Shown: in pieces, positions 40,086 through 52,700 of the stretch
Numbering within the stretch: the stretch's first letter is position 1
How the letters are laid out: every line of letters starts with the position of its first letter
Source of the DNA: JAHDHW01 sp963793295
Lineage (GTDB): Bacteria; Bacteroidota; Bacteroidia; Chitinophagales; Saprospiraceae
Direction: 5' to 3'
DNA: 64,000 nucleotides
NCBI GenBank assembly: GCA_963793295.1
Contig: CAWBZX010000028.1
Coordinates: 1-64,000 of the forward strand
Made by a program: the position numbers and the translations under genes
The notes under the pieces: model-generated
Database searches by the model: none
The model's input: the letters and a program-made list of their open reading frames with translations, nothing else
What the model was told of the DNA's origin: nothing

Positions 40086-43000
40086 ATGTGTAACGATACT
40101 TTTACATTCAAGAAAACGATATTTTTTTGTGTCCTTTTTATGTTATTGAATTTGCCCCTTGCTAATGGAAATTCAATGATTGACAACTGCTATGACGAAG
40201 ATGTCATCGAATTGCAATCTGATTTTTCTAGGCATACTGTTTTTTTGTCTTCAGATGAAAAAGTAATCACAATCTGTAATTTAAAAGTTGGTAAAAAGTA
40301 TAGTATTATTTTAAGTAGTTTCGATCAGGCTCCCGATTGTATTTTTGAAATAACCCATTCAAAAGATAAACGTCTCACCGATTATATTTCTGAAAAGAAC
40401 ACCCTCGAATTTAAAGCAGTAAATGACTGCATGGAATTTGTAGCCCGAAATGCAAATTGCATAACAAATACAGAGTATCCGATTGATGTATCAATATCTT
40501 GTTTAAACTGTAATTCAACGGTTCAAAACATGGTGCAATTGGCCGGGATCACCACGGATCCCAATTATTCAGCGCAACAACTTATCGAAGATGTTTTTAT
40601 TGGAGGAGGATGTTTTGAAATTTCAAATGTAACGCCTATCGGTAACACTCAGGGTATTGGATATTTTAGCAATGGTGGTTCCTCTATTAGTATCGATGAA
40701 GGAGTAATCCTTGCTACGGGTGTTATTGCAAATGCGGAAGGTCCAAATACTGTGACTAATATTACAACCGATTTTGGAGATGGCTCCGGAGACCAGGATC
40801 TTAATATTTTATCGGGAGGAAATGTGTTTGATGCTGTTGGTATTGAATTCGATTTTACACCAACTTTGGACATGATAGAGTTCAATTATGTTTTTGCTTC
40901 TGATGAATATTGCGATTATGTAAATACCCAATTTAATGATGTCTTTGGCTTTTTTATAAGTGGGCCAGGAATAAACGGTGGGTTTTCTTTAGGTGCTGAA
41001 AATATTGCAATAGTCCCAGGTACTAATCTTGATGTTTCCATCAATAATGTAAATATCCAAACCAATTCTGCTTATTATGTAGACAATGTTCCGCTCGGAC
41101 AACCTCAACAAGGACCATTCCCTTGCACTCAAGATCTTGCCCAACAAGGAGCAGCAATTGATGATTGTGAATATGATGGCTTTACCACTGTTTTAACTGC
41201 AGAGGCTAATGTTCAGGCTTGTGAAACCTACCATATTCGGTTGGTAGTAGGAGACGTTGGTGATGGTATTTTTGACTCAGCAGTATTCCTTCAAGCAAAT
41301 AGTTTTAGCGCAGGTGGAGAAGCATCAATAAATTTTGATATTGCAGGTGTTGAGACAAATGGCGTTGCATACGAAGGCTGTTCAGGAGGTTACATCATTT
41401 TTGAAAGGCCTGAGGATGCTAATTTAAATGTAGACCTGGTTGTTGAGTTTACAATTGATCCGAATAGTTCCGCAACAAATGGAATTGATTTTTCAATGCT
41501 TCCATCTTCAATTACTATTCCTGCTGGCCAAACACAATTCATATTGCCTTTTGATATTTTTGATGATAATCTGACAGAAGGTATAGAAACACTCATTTTA
41601 AATCTTTCAAATCCATGTACTTGTGATGAGGCGAGTGTCGAATTGCAGATTTCTGATATGATACCTTTGGAGGTCTTTACACCGGATTTAGAATTTTGTT
41701 CAGAAACGACGACACAAATTCCAACGGACGTCAGCGGTGGAGTGCTAAATTATTCCTATCTGTGGGATAATGGAATGACAACGCCAACGATTACTGTTAC
41801 AGCTTCCACCGGGACAAGTACTTATACCGTTACAGTTACTGATGAATGTGGAAACTCGGCAGAATCAACTACAACAATTATAGTTGCAGAGGAGGAGTTT
41901 GCAACAATCGATGGATTTATTGAAGTATGTTCTGAAGATCCTTCTGGTACATTAACCATAACCTTTGAAGGAGAAGGCCCTTGGGATTTGGTAATACTTT
42001 TAAATGGAAATCCGGTGGATGCATTTGTAGGAATCACGGAAAACCCATTTATATATACAGTTACCCAAACGGGAACTTATACTATCGGATCAGTATACGT
42101 TGGACCCTGTCCGGGGGTTGGAAGTGGCGCAGGCGTCGTGATTGAAACAATTATTTTGCTTTTTCCAGTGCCGGAAGATGTAAGTTGCTTTGGTCTTTTT
42201 GATGGATCTGTTGATTTAACAATAGTCGGAGGAGCACCTGAATATACTTACGCCTGGAGTAATGATACTTACGAGCAAGATCCAACCGATCTTGGCCCAG
42301 GGTTATATTTTGTAACCGTAACCGATCTTAATGGTTGCACGGAAGAAACATCAGTAGAAATATTTGAACCCGAAGAGATCATTGCTGTGGCTGTCGAAAC
42401 TCAAGGAGTGGATTGTGTTGACCCCAACAGTGGTGCAGCTGATCTAACTGTTTCCGGCGGAAATCCGATTTATAGTTTTGAATGGGATAATGGATCAGTG
42501 TTAGAAGATCCAACAAATCTGAGCGCCGGAATGCATACCGTTACCGTAACTGATTCTAACGGTTGTACAAAAGAAGCAACGGTTGATATTTCAGTAGAAT
42601 CCACACCGCCAATTGCAGAAATTGAAGTATCCGGAATACTCACTTGTGAAGTATCAGAGGTGACACTTGATGGAAGTAATTCAAGCGGTAATGATATAAC
42701 TTTTGAATGGTTTGATGAAAATGATGTTTTTATAAGTAATGATCCACAAATCGATGTCAATATCATCGGAGCTTATACTTTAGTCGTCACCAATAGTGAT
42801 AATGGATGCACCGCTGAGTTGACAATAGACGTGGAGGAAGATATACAGGAACCTCTCGCTGAAGCTGGTGAAAGTGGTATTCTAAATTGCAATGATACGC
42901 AAGTCACTCTTGATGGCTCTGGTTCAAATAGTGGAGATAATTTTACTTACTCCTGGCTGGATGGATCAAACACAGTCATTGGTGACCAAATTACAGTCGA

Positions 43001-46000
43001 TGTTGATGTTCCGGGAACTTATACTTTGGTAGTAACAAATGTTGACAACGGCTGTACTTCAACGGACCAGGTCACAGTTGATGAAGATGTTGAAACACCA
43101 ATACCCGACGCAACAGTAGATAACATATTGACTTGTACCACCAATGATGCGACACTTGATGGCTCTGGTTCTTCTGCAAATGGACCTCTTGCATTCCAAT
43201 GGCTGGATGATTCCAATGCGGAGATATCTGATAGTGTCACTGCAGTAACTACTTCACCTGGAGTTTATACTTTAATTGTTACCAATACAGCAAATGGTTG
43301 CACGGATCAAACAAGTATTGAAGTGTTGCAGGATATTGCTGCTCCAACGGCTGCTATTGCGGAACCAGATCTATTGAATTGTTCGGTCACTACCGTTCAA
43401 CTTGATGGAAATCCTTCCAGTGGCTCTGCAGAATTAACGTATCAGTGGTTTGATTCAGGAGGCGCTGAAATAGGAGACAATGTCGTTGTTGACATCAACG
43501 ATCCGGATACTTATATTTTAATAGTTACAAATACGGAAAATGGCTGTACGGACGAAACTTCCGTTCTCGTTGAGCAGGATATTGAAAATCCGACACCAGT
43601 TGCAAACGTTGATGGTATTTTGACCTGTGCTGATCAGCTTGTCATGCTGGATGGTTCCTCTTCGGGAGGAAGCGGAGATTTAGAATTCGAATGGTTTGAT
43701 CCAAACAATAATTCACTTGGAACAGATCCCACAGTTGAAGTTGATGCACCAGGGAGTTATACCCTTTTAATAACTAATACTGAAAATGGATGTACCGCTG
43801 AAGATCTTATTAATGTTGACCAGGACATCGAAACGCCGGTAGCTGATGCAGGACAAGGAGGCATATTGTCTTGTGATATTACCTCGGTTATTCTTGATGG
43901 CTCTAATTCTTCAGGGAACAATTTAGTCTTCCAGTGGTACAATGCCAGCGGATCTGTTATAAATGATCAGCCGCAGGTTCAGGTTTCAGAAACAGGAGAC
44001 TACACGCTTGTTGTTACTAATTCAGTTAACGGTTGTTCCTCTTCCGCAATGGTGGAAGTTGTTCCCGATGAAAATCTTCCTACCGCAATTATTGGTGGAG
44101 GTGGAACACTGACCTGTAATGTAACGGATGTTATGCTTGATGGAAGCGCTTCAGGTAGTGTAAGTGGGCTAATGAGTTTGGAATGGCTAGATCCAAATGG
44201 TCAGTCTTTAGGTAGTAATCCAAACGTTATTGTTAGTGAAACGGGGATTTATACCCTAATAGTTACAGATGATGATAACGGTTGTACCATATCCGCGCTA
44301 GTTGAAGTTCCGCAAGATATTAGTCCTCCAATTGTTGATGCCGGTGAAAATGATACCCTTTCCTGTAGTTTGACCGAATTGATACTTTTTGGAACCGGAT
44401 CAAATGCAGATGTGATGTCTTACGAATGGTTGGATGATCAAAATAATCCAATTTCCAATAACCAAAGTGTGGTGATCGATAATCCCGGAATTTATACATT
44501 AGTTGTTACAAATTTAGAAAATGGATGTACCGGAGAAGATATCGTAGAGGTTGTTCCTGACATGAATCTTCCAATTGCAGTTGCTGGCCAGGGAGGGACA
44601 CTAACCTGTATCGTTGATGCGATTATTTTAGATGCTTCGGGTTCAACACAAGGAAATGATTTTAGCTATGAATGGCAATTTTTAGGTGGTAATACCATTT
44701 CCACAGACTTGCAAGTTGAAGTGAATCAACCCGGAACCTATTCGATCATTGTTACAAACAATATAAATGGTTGCACCTCGCAGGACGTAGTCGATGTTTT
44801 AGAAGATGTTGATTTACCAGTTTCAGATATAACCGGTATTGGACCTTTAGAGATCAATTGTGATGTTTCTAGTGTCATCCTTGATGGTAGTGGTTCCGTA
44901 CCTTTTGGAGCGCTAGATTTTGAATGGGCGACGGTAGATGGTAACATCACGACCAATCCAGATATTTCACAAATAGAAATCAATCAGGCAGGCACTTATA
45001 TTTTAACAGTCACCAATCTAATCAATGGGTGTACGGATTCGGCGACATTTAACATTACCGATAATTTAACGCCACCTTCAGCGGTGATTAATCCTCCGCC
45101 TGTTTTGACATGTACCCTTTCACAATTCCAACTTAATGCAATTAATACTTCCGGAAGCGGCACATTTGTTTTTCAATGGTCATCTAATCCGGCAGGAGGA
45201 ATCGTAAGTGGAGGAACCACTTTAAATCCTGTGATTAATCAATCAGGCGAATATATCCTTACTATTTTAAATGAAGAAAATGGTTGCGAAAGTACCGCTT
45301 CAGTAACCGTTGATGAAGATATTGATTTGCCTGATGCGCAAGCCTCAGTGGCTGATGAACTCGATTGTGTAACCGAAGAAGTGCAACTTGACGGTTCCGG
45401 TTCCTCAGTTGGTGCTGGTTTCGATTATCAATGGAATGGAACTGGTATTATTCAAGGTTCGAACACTCTACAGCCTACTGTCAGCCAATCCGGGTCATTT
45501 GTATTGATTGTTACCAATACGGAAAACGGTTGTACCAATTTAGCTGATGTTTTTGTTAATGAAAACACCAATGTTCCAAGTGCAATTGATGTGCTGGTAA
45601 CGCCGCCGCCATGCGTTGGCGATGACGGAAGTATTGAAATTGTCGAAGTAACCGGTGGAGAAGGACCTTATTTGTATTCTATTGATGAAGGCATGAATTT
45701 TTATAATCTGACCTTTTTCGGAGGATTAGAACCAGGAACTTATCCGATTACGATACAAGATGCCATTGGTTGTGTTTATGAAGATCAAATTTATATTCCT
45801 GAAGCGATACCAATTTATGTGGTAACAGAAGTGGATATCGAAATTCAGCTGGGAGATACCGTCCAATTAGAAGCATTGGTGAATGTTCCGCTATCGGAAA
45901 TTGATACCATATTTTGGACACCAAGTGAGTTCTTGAGCTGTTCGAATTGTTTGCAGCCTTATGCTTTTCCATCTAACTGGACAGATTTTACGATCACCGT

Positions 46001-46358
46001 AATCAATAATAATGGTTGTTTAGCCAGAGATCAAATCACGTTGAGAGTGAAAAAAGACAGGGGCATTTATATTCCAAACGCATTTACACCTCATAATAAC
46101 GATGGTATAAATGATAAATTCATGATTTTTTCAGATAAAAAAAGTGTGAAAAATATAAATACCTTCCAGGTTTTTGACCGATGGGGTGAATTGGTTTTTG
46201 AGGATTATAATTTCAAGCCGGATGATCCGGCACATGGCTGGAATGGCTGGCTGAAAGATGAACCTATGAATCCTGCGGTTTTTGTTTACTGGGCAGAAAT
46301 AGAATTCATCGATGGAGTCGTGATTCTTTACAAAGGAGATGTTACGTTGCTTCGGTAA
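40086..46358 (+). CDS. Giant T9SS type B surface protein 3: choice-of-anchor L and 12 Ig-like repeats
   Basis: The protein has about 2,090 residues from ATG 40,086; the frame also opens at TTG 40,062. A signal peptide ends near 'PLANGNS'. Order: N-terminal Cys domain (25-150), choice-of-anchor L (about 158-408; 'YVFASDEYCDYV'), Calx-beta-like (415-520), PKD-like (528-600), 'GPWDLV' domain (601-688), two SprB repeats (695-838), 12 Ig-like repeats (840-1,825), SprB-like unit, and gliding-motility C-terminal domain (about 1,992-2,090; 'YIPNAFTPHNNDGINDKFMI'). The order is the same as in surface proteins 1 and 2, so these three are clear paralogues from tandem duplication. Confidence 0.85.
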   Translation: MCNDTFTFKKTIFFCVLFMLLNLPLANGNSMIDNCYDEDVIELQSDFSRHTVFLSSDEKVITICNLKVGKKYSIILSSFDQAPDCIFEITHSKDKRLTDYISEKNTLEFKAVNDCMEFVARNANCITNTEYPIDVSISCLNCNSTVQNMVQLAGITTDPNYSAQQLIEDVFIGGGCFEISNVTPIGNTQGIGYFSNGGSSISIDEGVILATGVIANAEGPNTVTNITTDFGDGSGDQDLNILSGGNVFDAVGIEFDFTPTLDMIEFNYVFASDEYCDYVNTQFNDVFGFFISGPGINGGFSLGAENIAIVPGTNLDVSINNVNIQTNSAYYVDNVPLGQPQQGPFPCTQDLAQQGAAIDDCEYDGFTTVLTAEANVQACETYHIRLVVGDVGDGIFDSAVFLQANSFSAGGEASINFDIAGVETNGVAYEGCSGGYIIFERPEDANLNVDLVVEFTIDPNSSATNGIDFSMLPSSITIPAGQTQFILPFDIFDDNLTEGIETLILNLSNPCTCDEASVELQISDMIPLEVFTPDLEFCSETTTQIPTDVSGGVLNYSYLWDNGMTTPTITVTASTGTSTYTVTVTDECGNSAESTTTIIVAEEEFATIDGFIEVCSEDPSGTLTITFEGEGPWDLVILLNGNPVDAFVGITENPFIYTVTQTGTYTIGSVYVGPCPGVGSGAGVVIETIILLFPVPEDVSCFGLFDGSVDLTIVGGAPEYTYAWSNDTYEQDPTDLGPGLYFVTVTDLNGCTEETSVEIFEPEEIIAVAVETQGVDCVDPNSGAADLTVSGGNPIYSFEWDNGSVLEDPTNLSAGMHTVTVTDSNGCTKEATVDISVESTPPIAEIEVSGILTCEVSEVTLDGSNSSGNDITFEWFDENDVFISNDPQIDVNIIGAYTLVVTNSDNGCTAELTIDVEEDIQEPLAEAGESGILNCNDTQVTLDGSGSNSGDNFTYSWLDGSNTVIGDQITVDVDVPGTYTLVVTNVDNGCTSTDQVTVDEDVETPIPDATVDNILTCTTNDATLDGSGSSANGPLAFQWLDDSNAEISDSVTAVTTSPGVYTLIVTNTANGCTDQTSIEVLQDIAAPTAAIAEPDLLNCSVTTVQLDGNPSSGSAELTYQWFDSGGAEIGDNVVVDINDPDTYILIVTNTENGCTDETSVLVEQDIENPTPVANVDGILTCADQLVMLDGSSSGGSGDLEFEWFDPNNNSLGTDPTVEVDAPGSYTLLITNTENGCTAEDLINVDQDIETPVADAGQGGILSCDITSVILDGSNSSGNNLVFQWYNASGSVINDQPQVQVSETGDYTLVVTNSVNGCSSSAMVEVVPDENLPTAIIGGGGTLTCNVTDVMLDGSASGSVSGLMSLEWLDPNGQSLGSNPNVIVSETGIYTLIVTDDDNGCTISALVEVPQDISPPIVDAGENDTLSCSLTELILFGTGSNADVMSYEWLDDQNNPISNNQSVVIDNPGIYTLVVTNLENGCTGEDIVEVVPDMNLPIAVAGQGGTLTCIVDAIILDASGSTQGNDFSYEWQFLGGNTISTDLQVEVNQPGTYSIIVTNNINGCTSQDVVDVLEDVDLPVSDITGIGPLEINCDVSSVILDGSGSVPFGALDFEWATVDGNITTNPDISQIEINQAGTYILTVTNLINGCTDSATFNITDNLTPPSAVINPPPVLTCTLSQFQLNAINTSGSGTFVFQWSSNPAGGIVSGGTTLNPVINQSGEYILTILNEENGCESTASVTVDEDIDLPDAQASVADELDCVTEEVQLDGSGSSVGAGFDYQWNGTGIIQGSNTLQPTVSQSGSFVLIVTNTENGCTNLADVFVNENTNVPSAIDVLVTPPPCVGDDGSIEIVEVTGGEGPYLYSIDEGMNFYNLTFFGGLEPGTYPITIQDAIGCVYEDQIYIPEAIPIYVVTEVDIEIQLGDTVQLEALVNVPLSEIDTIFWTPSEFLSCSNCLQPYAFPSNWTDFTITVINNNGCLARDQITLRVKKDRGIYIPNAFTPHNNDGINDKFMIFSDKKSVKNINTFQVFDRWGELVFEDYNFKPDDPAHGWNGWLKDEPMNPAVFVYWAEIEFIDGVVILYKGDVTLLR

Positions 46359-46407
46359 CAAATTTTCGGATTCTTTCGATAGCCGCTATAAAATTGCGTT
46401 CTAACTG

Positions 46408-46456
46408 AATCAATCAATATTACCAGTGATTTTAATACCAGTAATATTGATTGATT
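46408..46456 (+). terminator. 16-bp stem-loop after surface protein 3
   Basis: A perfect 16-bp inverted repeat (AATCAATCAATATTAC with GTAATATTGATTGATT) surrounds a 17-nt loop. It lies about 50 bases after the stop and has only a weak T tract, so it may act as an RNA-stabilising or terminator hairpin. Confidence 0.55.
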
Positions 46457-46717
46457 TAGATAAAATTTCGCTTTTAGAAGATAATAATCCTTAAAAAGGG
46501 TTATTTTTAGATTGCTTTATCCCTCCAAATAATATTCAATTTTATAATCTTGGTTTTACCATCCATTTAATATTAGCGTTTTATAATCTGAGATTTCCAT
46601 AGATTGTTTTGGGCTAGCCAAAGGATTTTAGTTAAACTGGAAAAAAAGTAATATTTTTATAGATCGCTTTGGTATTGGCTCCAGATTTTTTAAATACCCA
46701 AAACTTAAATCACACTA
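46457..46717. other. Intergenic region between surface proteins 3 and 4
   Basis: This is AT-rich sequence between the inverted repeat at 46,408-46,456 and the ATG at 46,718. No gene is supported. A promoter is expected but was not resolved. Confidence 0.4.
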
Positions 46718-49700
46718 ATGAACAAGCTTTACTTCCTCAAGGCTATTTTTGTAGCTTTTTTTATAAGTTTCTCTATCTATTCTTTTGCTGGGGACACTCC
46801 GTGTAGCGCGACTCCACTTGCCAATAATATGACCCTTTTTGAAACTTACAGCAATTTGGGTAATACTGATTCAGGAGTGGATGATCCAACTTGTGGCAAT
46901 TATGTAACCGCAGATATTTGGTTTTCGGTCACTGGCCCTACCAATGGAATGCTAGATATTGTAACATTAGCTGGCGGCCTGATAAATGGAGCTATGGCAT
47001 TTTATGAAGGTTCATGCGGTGATTTAACAGAGCTTTATTGCACCGATGATGATAATTGCGGCAACTCCATTATGCCAATCATGCAGCTGGACAATCTTAC
47101 ACCCGGAGCAACCTATTACATTCGGATTTGGGCTGAAAACGGAGCTCCCAATGGCGATTTCGAAATCCGGGTTTCAAATGGCCCTATACCGATTCCTCCA
47201 ATTCCTACAACCGCATTGGTCGGTACCGCTTTTAATACAAATATAAATGGATTGGATTGTGTGCAACTGACGACAGAATCAGCGGGGCAGGCGGGTTGTG
47301 CGTGGGATCCCGATCAAATTGATATGAGTCAGCCATTTGATGAAACGTTTAATTTAAATTTTGGCAATTCAGATGCAGGAGCGGACGGTATTTGCTGGGT
47401 TTTTCAAAGTGATCCGGCTGGATTAAATGCTTGTGGAACTACAGGTCAAAATATAGCGGGTAATATTTCAAACTCCTTCATTATAGAAATGGATACCTAT
47501 GACAATGGGCCAGGCTTCGGGGATATTCCAAATGATCATGTTGCAATTAATGTAAATGGAAATATGGGGGCTCCAATCAATGGAGCTGTTTCACTAGGAA
47601 ATATTGAAGACGGGCAAGATCATCTTGTTCGGGTTGTTTGGAATCCGGGATCTAATTTTTACGAAGTTTATTTTGACGATGTACTCCAGATTTCTGGTGT
47701 TTATGATATTATAAATAATTGTTTGAATGGAAATCCATTTTGTTATTGGGGTTTTACCGGTTCAACAGGTGGAGCGGTTAACAATCAATATATTTGCCCG
47801 GTTGCAGAACCTCAATATCCTGCAGGTGACGAGGTAACTGTTGAAGTAGAAATCTGTGAAGGAGAATCGTATTTTGCAGGAGGAGCCAATCAAACAACCA
47901 GCGGATTATATTCCGATTATTACTTCTCATCAAATGGTTGTGATAGTATTATCAATACTGATTTGACGGTCATTCCTTCCAGTACATTTGAGTACGATGC
48001 AGCAGTCTGTATTGGGGATTGTGAAATTTTGGGAGGAACTTCTTTTTGTAATTCTGGTTCTTACGAAGTTGTATTTCCGAATGCAAATTACCAGGGCTGT
48101 GATAGTATTGTCACCCTTAACCTCACGGTATTGGATCCATTGGCAGTAATCTGGCCACCGGATCCAATTGATTGTTTTAATACTACATCTATTTTGGATG
48201 GCACGCTCTCTACATCGGGTCCAGGACAGATAACCTACTCTTGGACAGGACCTGATCCGGGTTGTATTCTTTCAGGAGGAAATTCTTCAATAGCATTGGT
48301 CGATTGTCCGGGTACCTACATCTTAACGATTGAACAGACTTTAGGAAATGTAACCTGTACCAACTCTACTTCAATAATGGTAATTGATAATGGCCAACTA
48401 CCTGATGCTGATGCAGGAATGAACCAAACGTTGAATTGTGAGGTAGCCTGCGTGATTATAGGAGGAACAGGCTCCAGCTCTGGACCAAATATTAGTTATT
48501 CGTGGGTAGGTCCAAATTCATTTATCTCGGGAGAGCAATTTCCTTTTGTTTGTGATGTTGGAATTTACACCCTTTCTGTCATTGATCTCAATACAGGTTG
48601 TATTTCGACGGACATGGTGGAAGTTGATGGAAATATTGACCCTCCAATTGCAGACGCAGGTATTGGAGATACCTTAACTTGTGATCAAACTTCTGTGACA
48701 CTTGATGGAAGTGGATCAAGTAGCGGCCCTGAATTTTCATATGAATGGACAAATAGTAGCGGGACCATAGTTGGAACAGATCAGACTATTGATGTTTCAG
48801 AAACAGGCGTTTTTACCTTGGTTGTAACGAATACTGAAAATGGCTGTACTGCTCTTTCCACCGTCGAAATTATTCCAGACGATAATTTACCAATTGCCGA
48901 TTCCGGGATAGGAGATTCGCTCACTTGTGTTGTGGCGATGGTAATTCTTGATGGGTCAGGTTCAAGTAGCGGAAACAATATCACTTATGAGTGGCTGGAT
49001 TCTGCAAATACCAGCCTTGGAGATTCGATAATACTTGAGGTAAATAGCCCGGGAACTTACACATTGATTGTTACTGACACGGATAATGGTTGTTCAGCTA
49101 GCTCAACTGTTGAAGTGGGGGAAGATCTGGAATCGCCGGAGGCTGATGCCGGGAATAATGAAACATTAACCTGCGATCAGGAAGATGTGACTTTGCAAGG
49201 GGTTGGGAGCGGAGCTAATAATTTAAGTTTTGAATGGCAAAATTCTAATGGAGATAGTGTCGGAAACGATGTGAATCTGATTATAAACCAGGCTGGAGTG
49301 TATACTTTTATAGTAACCAATACCAATAATGGCTGTACTGCCCAAGATACTGCGGAAGTTTTATTGGATGCAAATGTCCCTGTTGCTGATGCTGGAAACG
49401 ATGCATTGCTAACCTGTGAAATTACTGAATTGACCCTTGATGGAAGCAATTCAACAGGAAGCTCTTTGAATTATGAATGGCAGGATGATAATGGAAATAC
49501 GATTTCTGATTCAGTTATGGTCAACATTTCAACTCCTGGAATTTATACCTTATTTGTCACCGATATTGATAATGGCTGTTCTTCCAGTTCTTCGGTTGAA
49601 ATTAGTGAAGATATAACTCCTCCAAATGCTGAGGCTGGAGAGAATACACTCTTGAATTGCATCATTTCTGAAATCATTTTAGACGGAAGTACTTCCAGTG

Positions 49701-52700
49701 GTGGCCCAAACCTTGAATTTGAATGGCAAAATTCCTCAACAGAAATCATCGGAAACACAGATTCAGTTATTGTTTCAGAAACAGATACTTATACTTTGAT
49801 TGTAACAAACCTGGATAATGGTTGTACAGCTTCAGATATGGTAGAGGTTAATCCAGATTATGATGCTCCGGTAGCTGATGCCGGACCAGAAGGATTGCTT
49901 ACTTGTTTAGAAACTGAAGTCATTTTAGATGGAAGTGCATCCACAGGAAGTGATAGTCTTTCTTTTGAATGGTTTGATGAAAACAACAATTCTATTGGTA
50001 CGGATACCACTTTGAATATTGATATTCCTGGAGATTATACATTAGTTGTTACAGATCAAAATAATGGCTGTACGGAGTCATCAATTGTTACGGTGGATGA
50101 AAACCTCGCTCCGCCATCTGCTGATGCCGGAGAGAATGCTTCACTTACCTGCGATATATCGGAAGTTACCTTAACCGGTAGTGGTTCCGGAAATCCCGGA
50201 GGCGTATCCTTTGAATGGCAGGATAGTAGTGGAGTATTGATTGGAACACAAGCTTCTGTGATGGTTTCCGAAACAGGAATTTTTACATTAATTGTCACCG
50301 ATCTTGATAACGGTTGTACCGCTTCCTCGGATGTAGAAGTCGTTCCTGATGTCAATCTTCCCAATGCTGATGCCGGAGCAGAAAGTACATTAACCTGTGT
50401 CGTCACTGAAGTCACGCTGGATGGTAGCAATTCTAGTTCAGGGATCAATTTTACTTATGAATGGTTGGATGGTAATGCGATAACCATTTCTACTGATCAA
50501 AATACAATTAGTTCTACACCTGGAATTTATACTTTAATTGTTACAAACAATGACAACGGCTGTACAGCTGCATCATCTGTAGAAATTTTGGAAGATGTGG
50601 TAGCTCCAATTGCTGATGCCGGGCTAGATGGAATATTGACATGTGATGTTACTTCAATTTCACTCGATGGAAGTAATTCCAGTGGAATCGATCTTTCTTA
50701 CGAATGGTTTAATGAATCTAACCAACCCGTTGGTAATCAAATGCTTATTCAGGTTTCTGAAACTGGAGAATACACTTTGGTTGTTACGGAAAATTCCAAC
50801 GGGTGTACCGCATCTTCTCTCGTGACGGTAACACCGGATGATAATCTACCTACTCCGGTTGCTATTCCTGATGGCATTTTAACTTGTGGAAATACCTCAG
50901 TTATCATTGACGGGAGCAGCTCAACGAGCATTAGCGGAAATCTAAGTTATGAATGGCAGGATGCTGCGGGAAATACCATTTCAATTAATGATAATATCAA
51001 TGTTGTAGATCCTGGAAATTATATTTTAATTATCACCGATCTAGATAATGGCTGCACGGCATCAGCTACCGAATTTATCGATCAGGACATTATGCCGCCA
51101 ACGGCTGAGGCTGGCGAAGCACAGACCCTGACTTGCATCGAAACGATCGTTACACTTACTGGAAGTGCCTATAACGGAACGATGTTTTCATGCGAATGGC
51201 GAGATGAAAGCAATAATTTAATTGGCACCACAGATACGATTAATGTTAGCCAAGAGGGTGAATTTACTTATATCGTAATTAACAACGAAAATGGTTGCAG
51301 CGCTTCAGCAACGGTAAATGTCGATTCTGATATTGTGTTGCCTGTTGCAGAAGCAGGATCCGCAGCGGATCTGACTTGTATTGTTGAAAATGTTAGTCTT
51401 GACGGAAACGCTTCCAGCGCAGGTCCGGATTTTTCATACGAATGGCAGGATGCAGGTAACGCTACGATTGGAACGGATATTCAAACTTCAGTTTTCTTAC
51501 CCGGAATTTATACTTTAATCGTCACTGATGAATCAAATGGTTGTACGGCTGAAGATGAGGTGACCGTTTTAGAAGACATAACGCCTCCAATCGCTTTTAT
51601 CAATACAGGGTCTAGTACTGATTTGGATTGTAATAATGAAAGTACCGTTTTGGATGGAACAGGCTCTTCACCAGCCAATCAATTGAGCTTTTTATGGACA
51701 ACGAATGATGGAAATATATCTGTAGGTGCAGACTCACCAAATCCAGAAGTTGATGCTCAGGGAACCTACATTTTGACCGTCACCAATTTGATGAATGGAT
51801 GCACCGATACAGAATCGATTGAGATTTTTGAGGATTTGGATGCCCCAATTATTGCTATAGATCCTCCACAAATACTGACTTGTGATGTTAGTGTAATTGT
51901 GATCCCTGCCTATTGTTTGTCAGTTGGTAATTTCTCTTTTACTTGGTCAACTAACGATGGAAACATTATTTCCGGACAGGATACCCTTCAACCCGTGGTT
52001 GATCAGCCAGGGGATTTTACAATTACTGTAACAAACGTTGACAATGGTTGCCAGAGCACTGCTCAAATAACGGTAGATCAGGATATTACAGCACCAACTG
52101 CAGTGGCAAACGTTGATGATCAATTTGATTGTGTGACGGAAAGCGTGACCTTGGATGGAACCGGCTCCTCAGTTGGACCTAATTTTACTTATAATTGGAC
52201 AGGAAACAGTATCATTGATAATGCTTCAAGTCTTATTCCGACAGTTTACGAACCTGGGAATTATAGCATCCTGGTAACAAATTTGAACAATGGATGTACC
52301 CAAACCGCCGATGTGGTTGTTGAACAAGACGAAGATGTTCCTTCAGCAGCAGATATTCAAGTTGCTCAACCCCCTTGTTACGGTGATCCTGCAAGTATTA
52401 CCTTTGGTTCGATTACAGGTGGCGATGGGCCTTATTTGTATTCCATTGATGGCGGAGAAAATTTTAGCCCTTCAAACAGCTTTACCTCACTTGATCCGGG
52501 AACATATAATATTTTGATTCAGGATGCCAAAGGTTGTGAATACGAGGATGTAGTTTTTATTGAAGCTGCAATTGAATTAATATTAAATGTAGAACGTGAA
52601 GTCATATTGGGTTTAGGAGATGATTATCAGATAAATGCTTTTACAAACATTCCACCTTCGGAAATCGATACGATCATTTGGTCACCTTTCGCTGGTTTGG

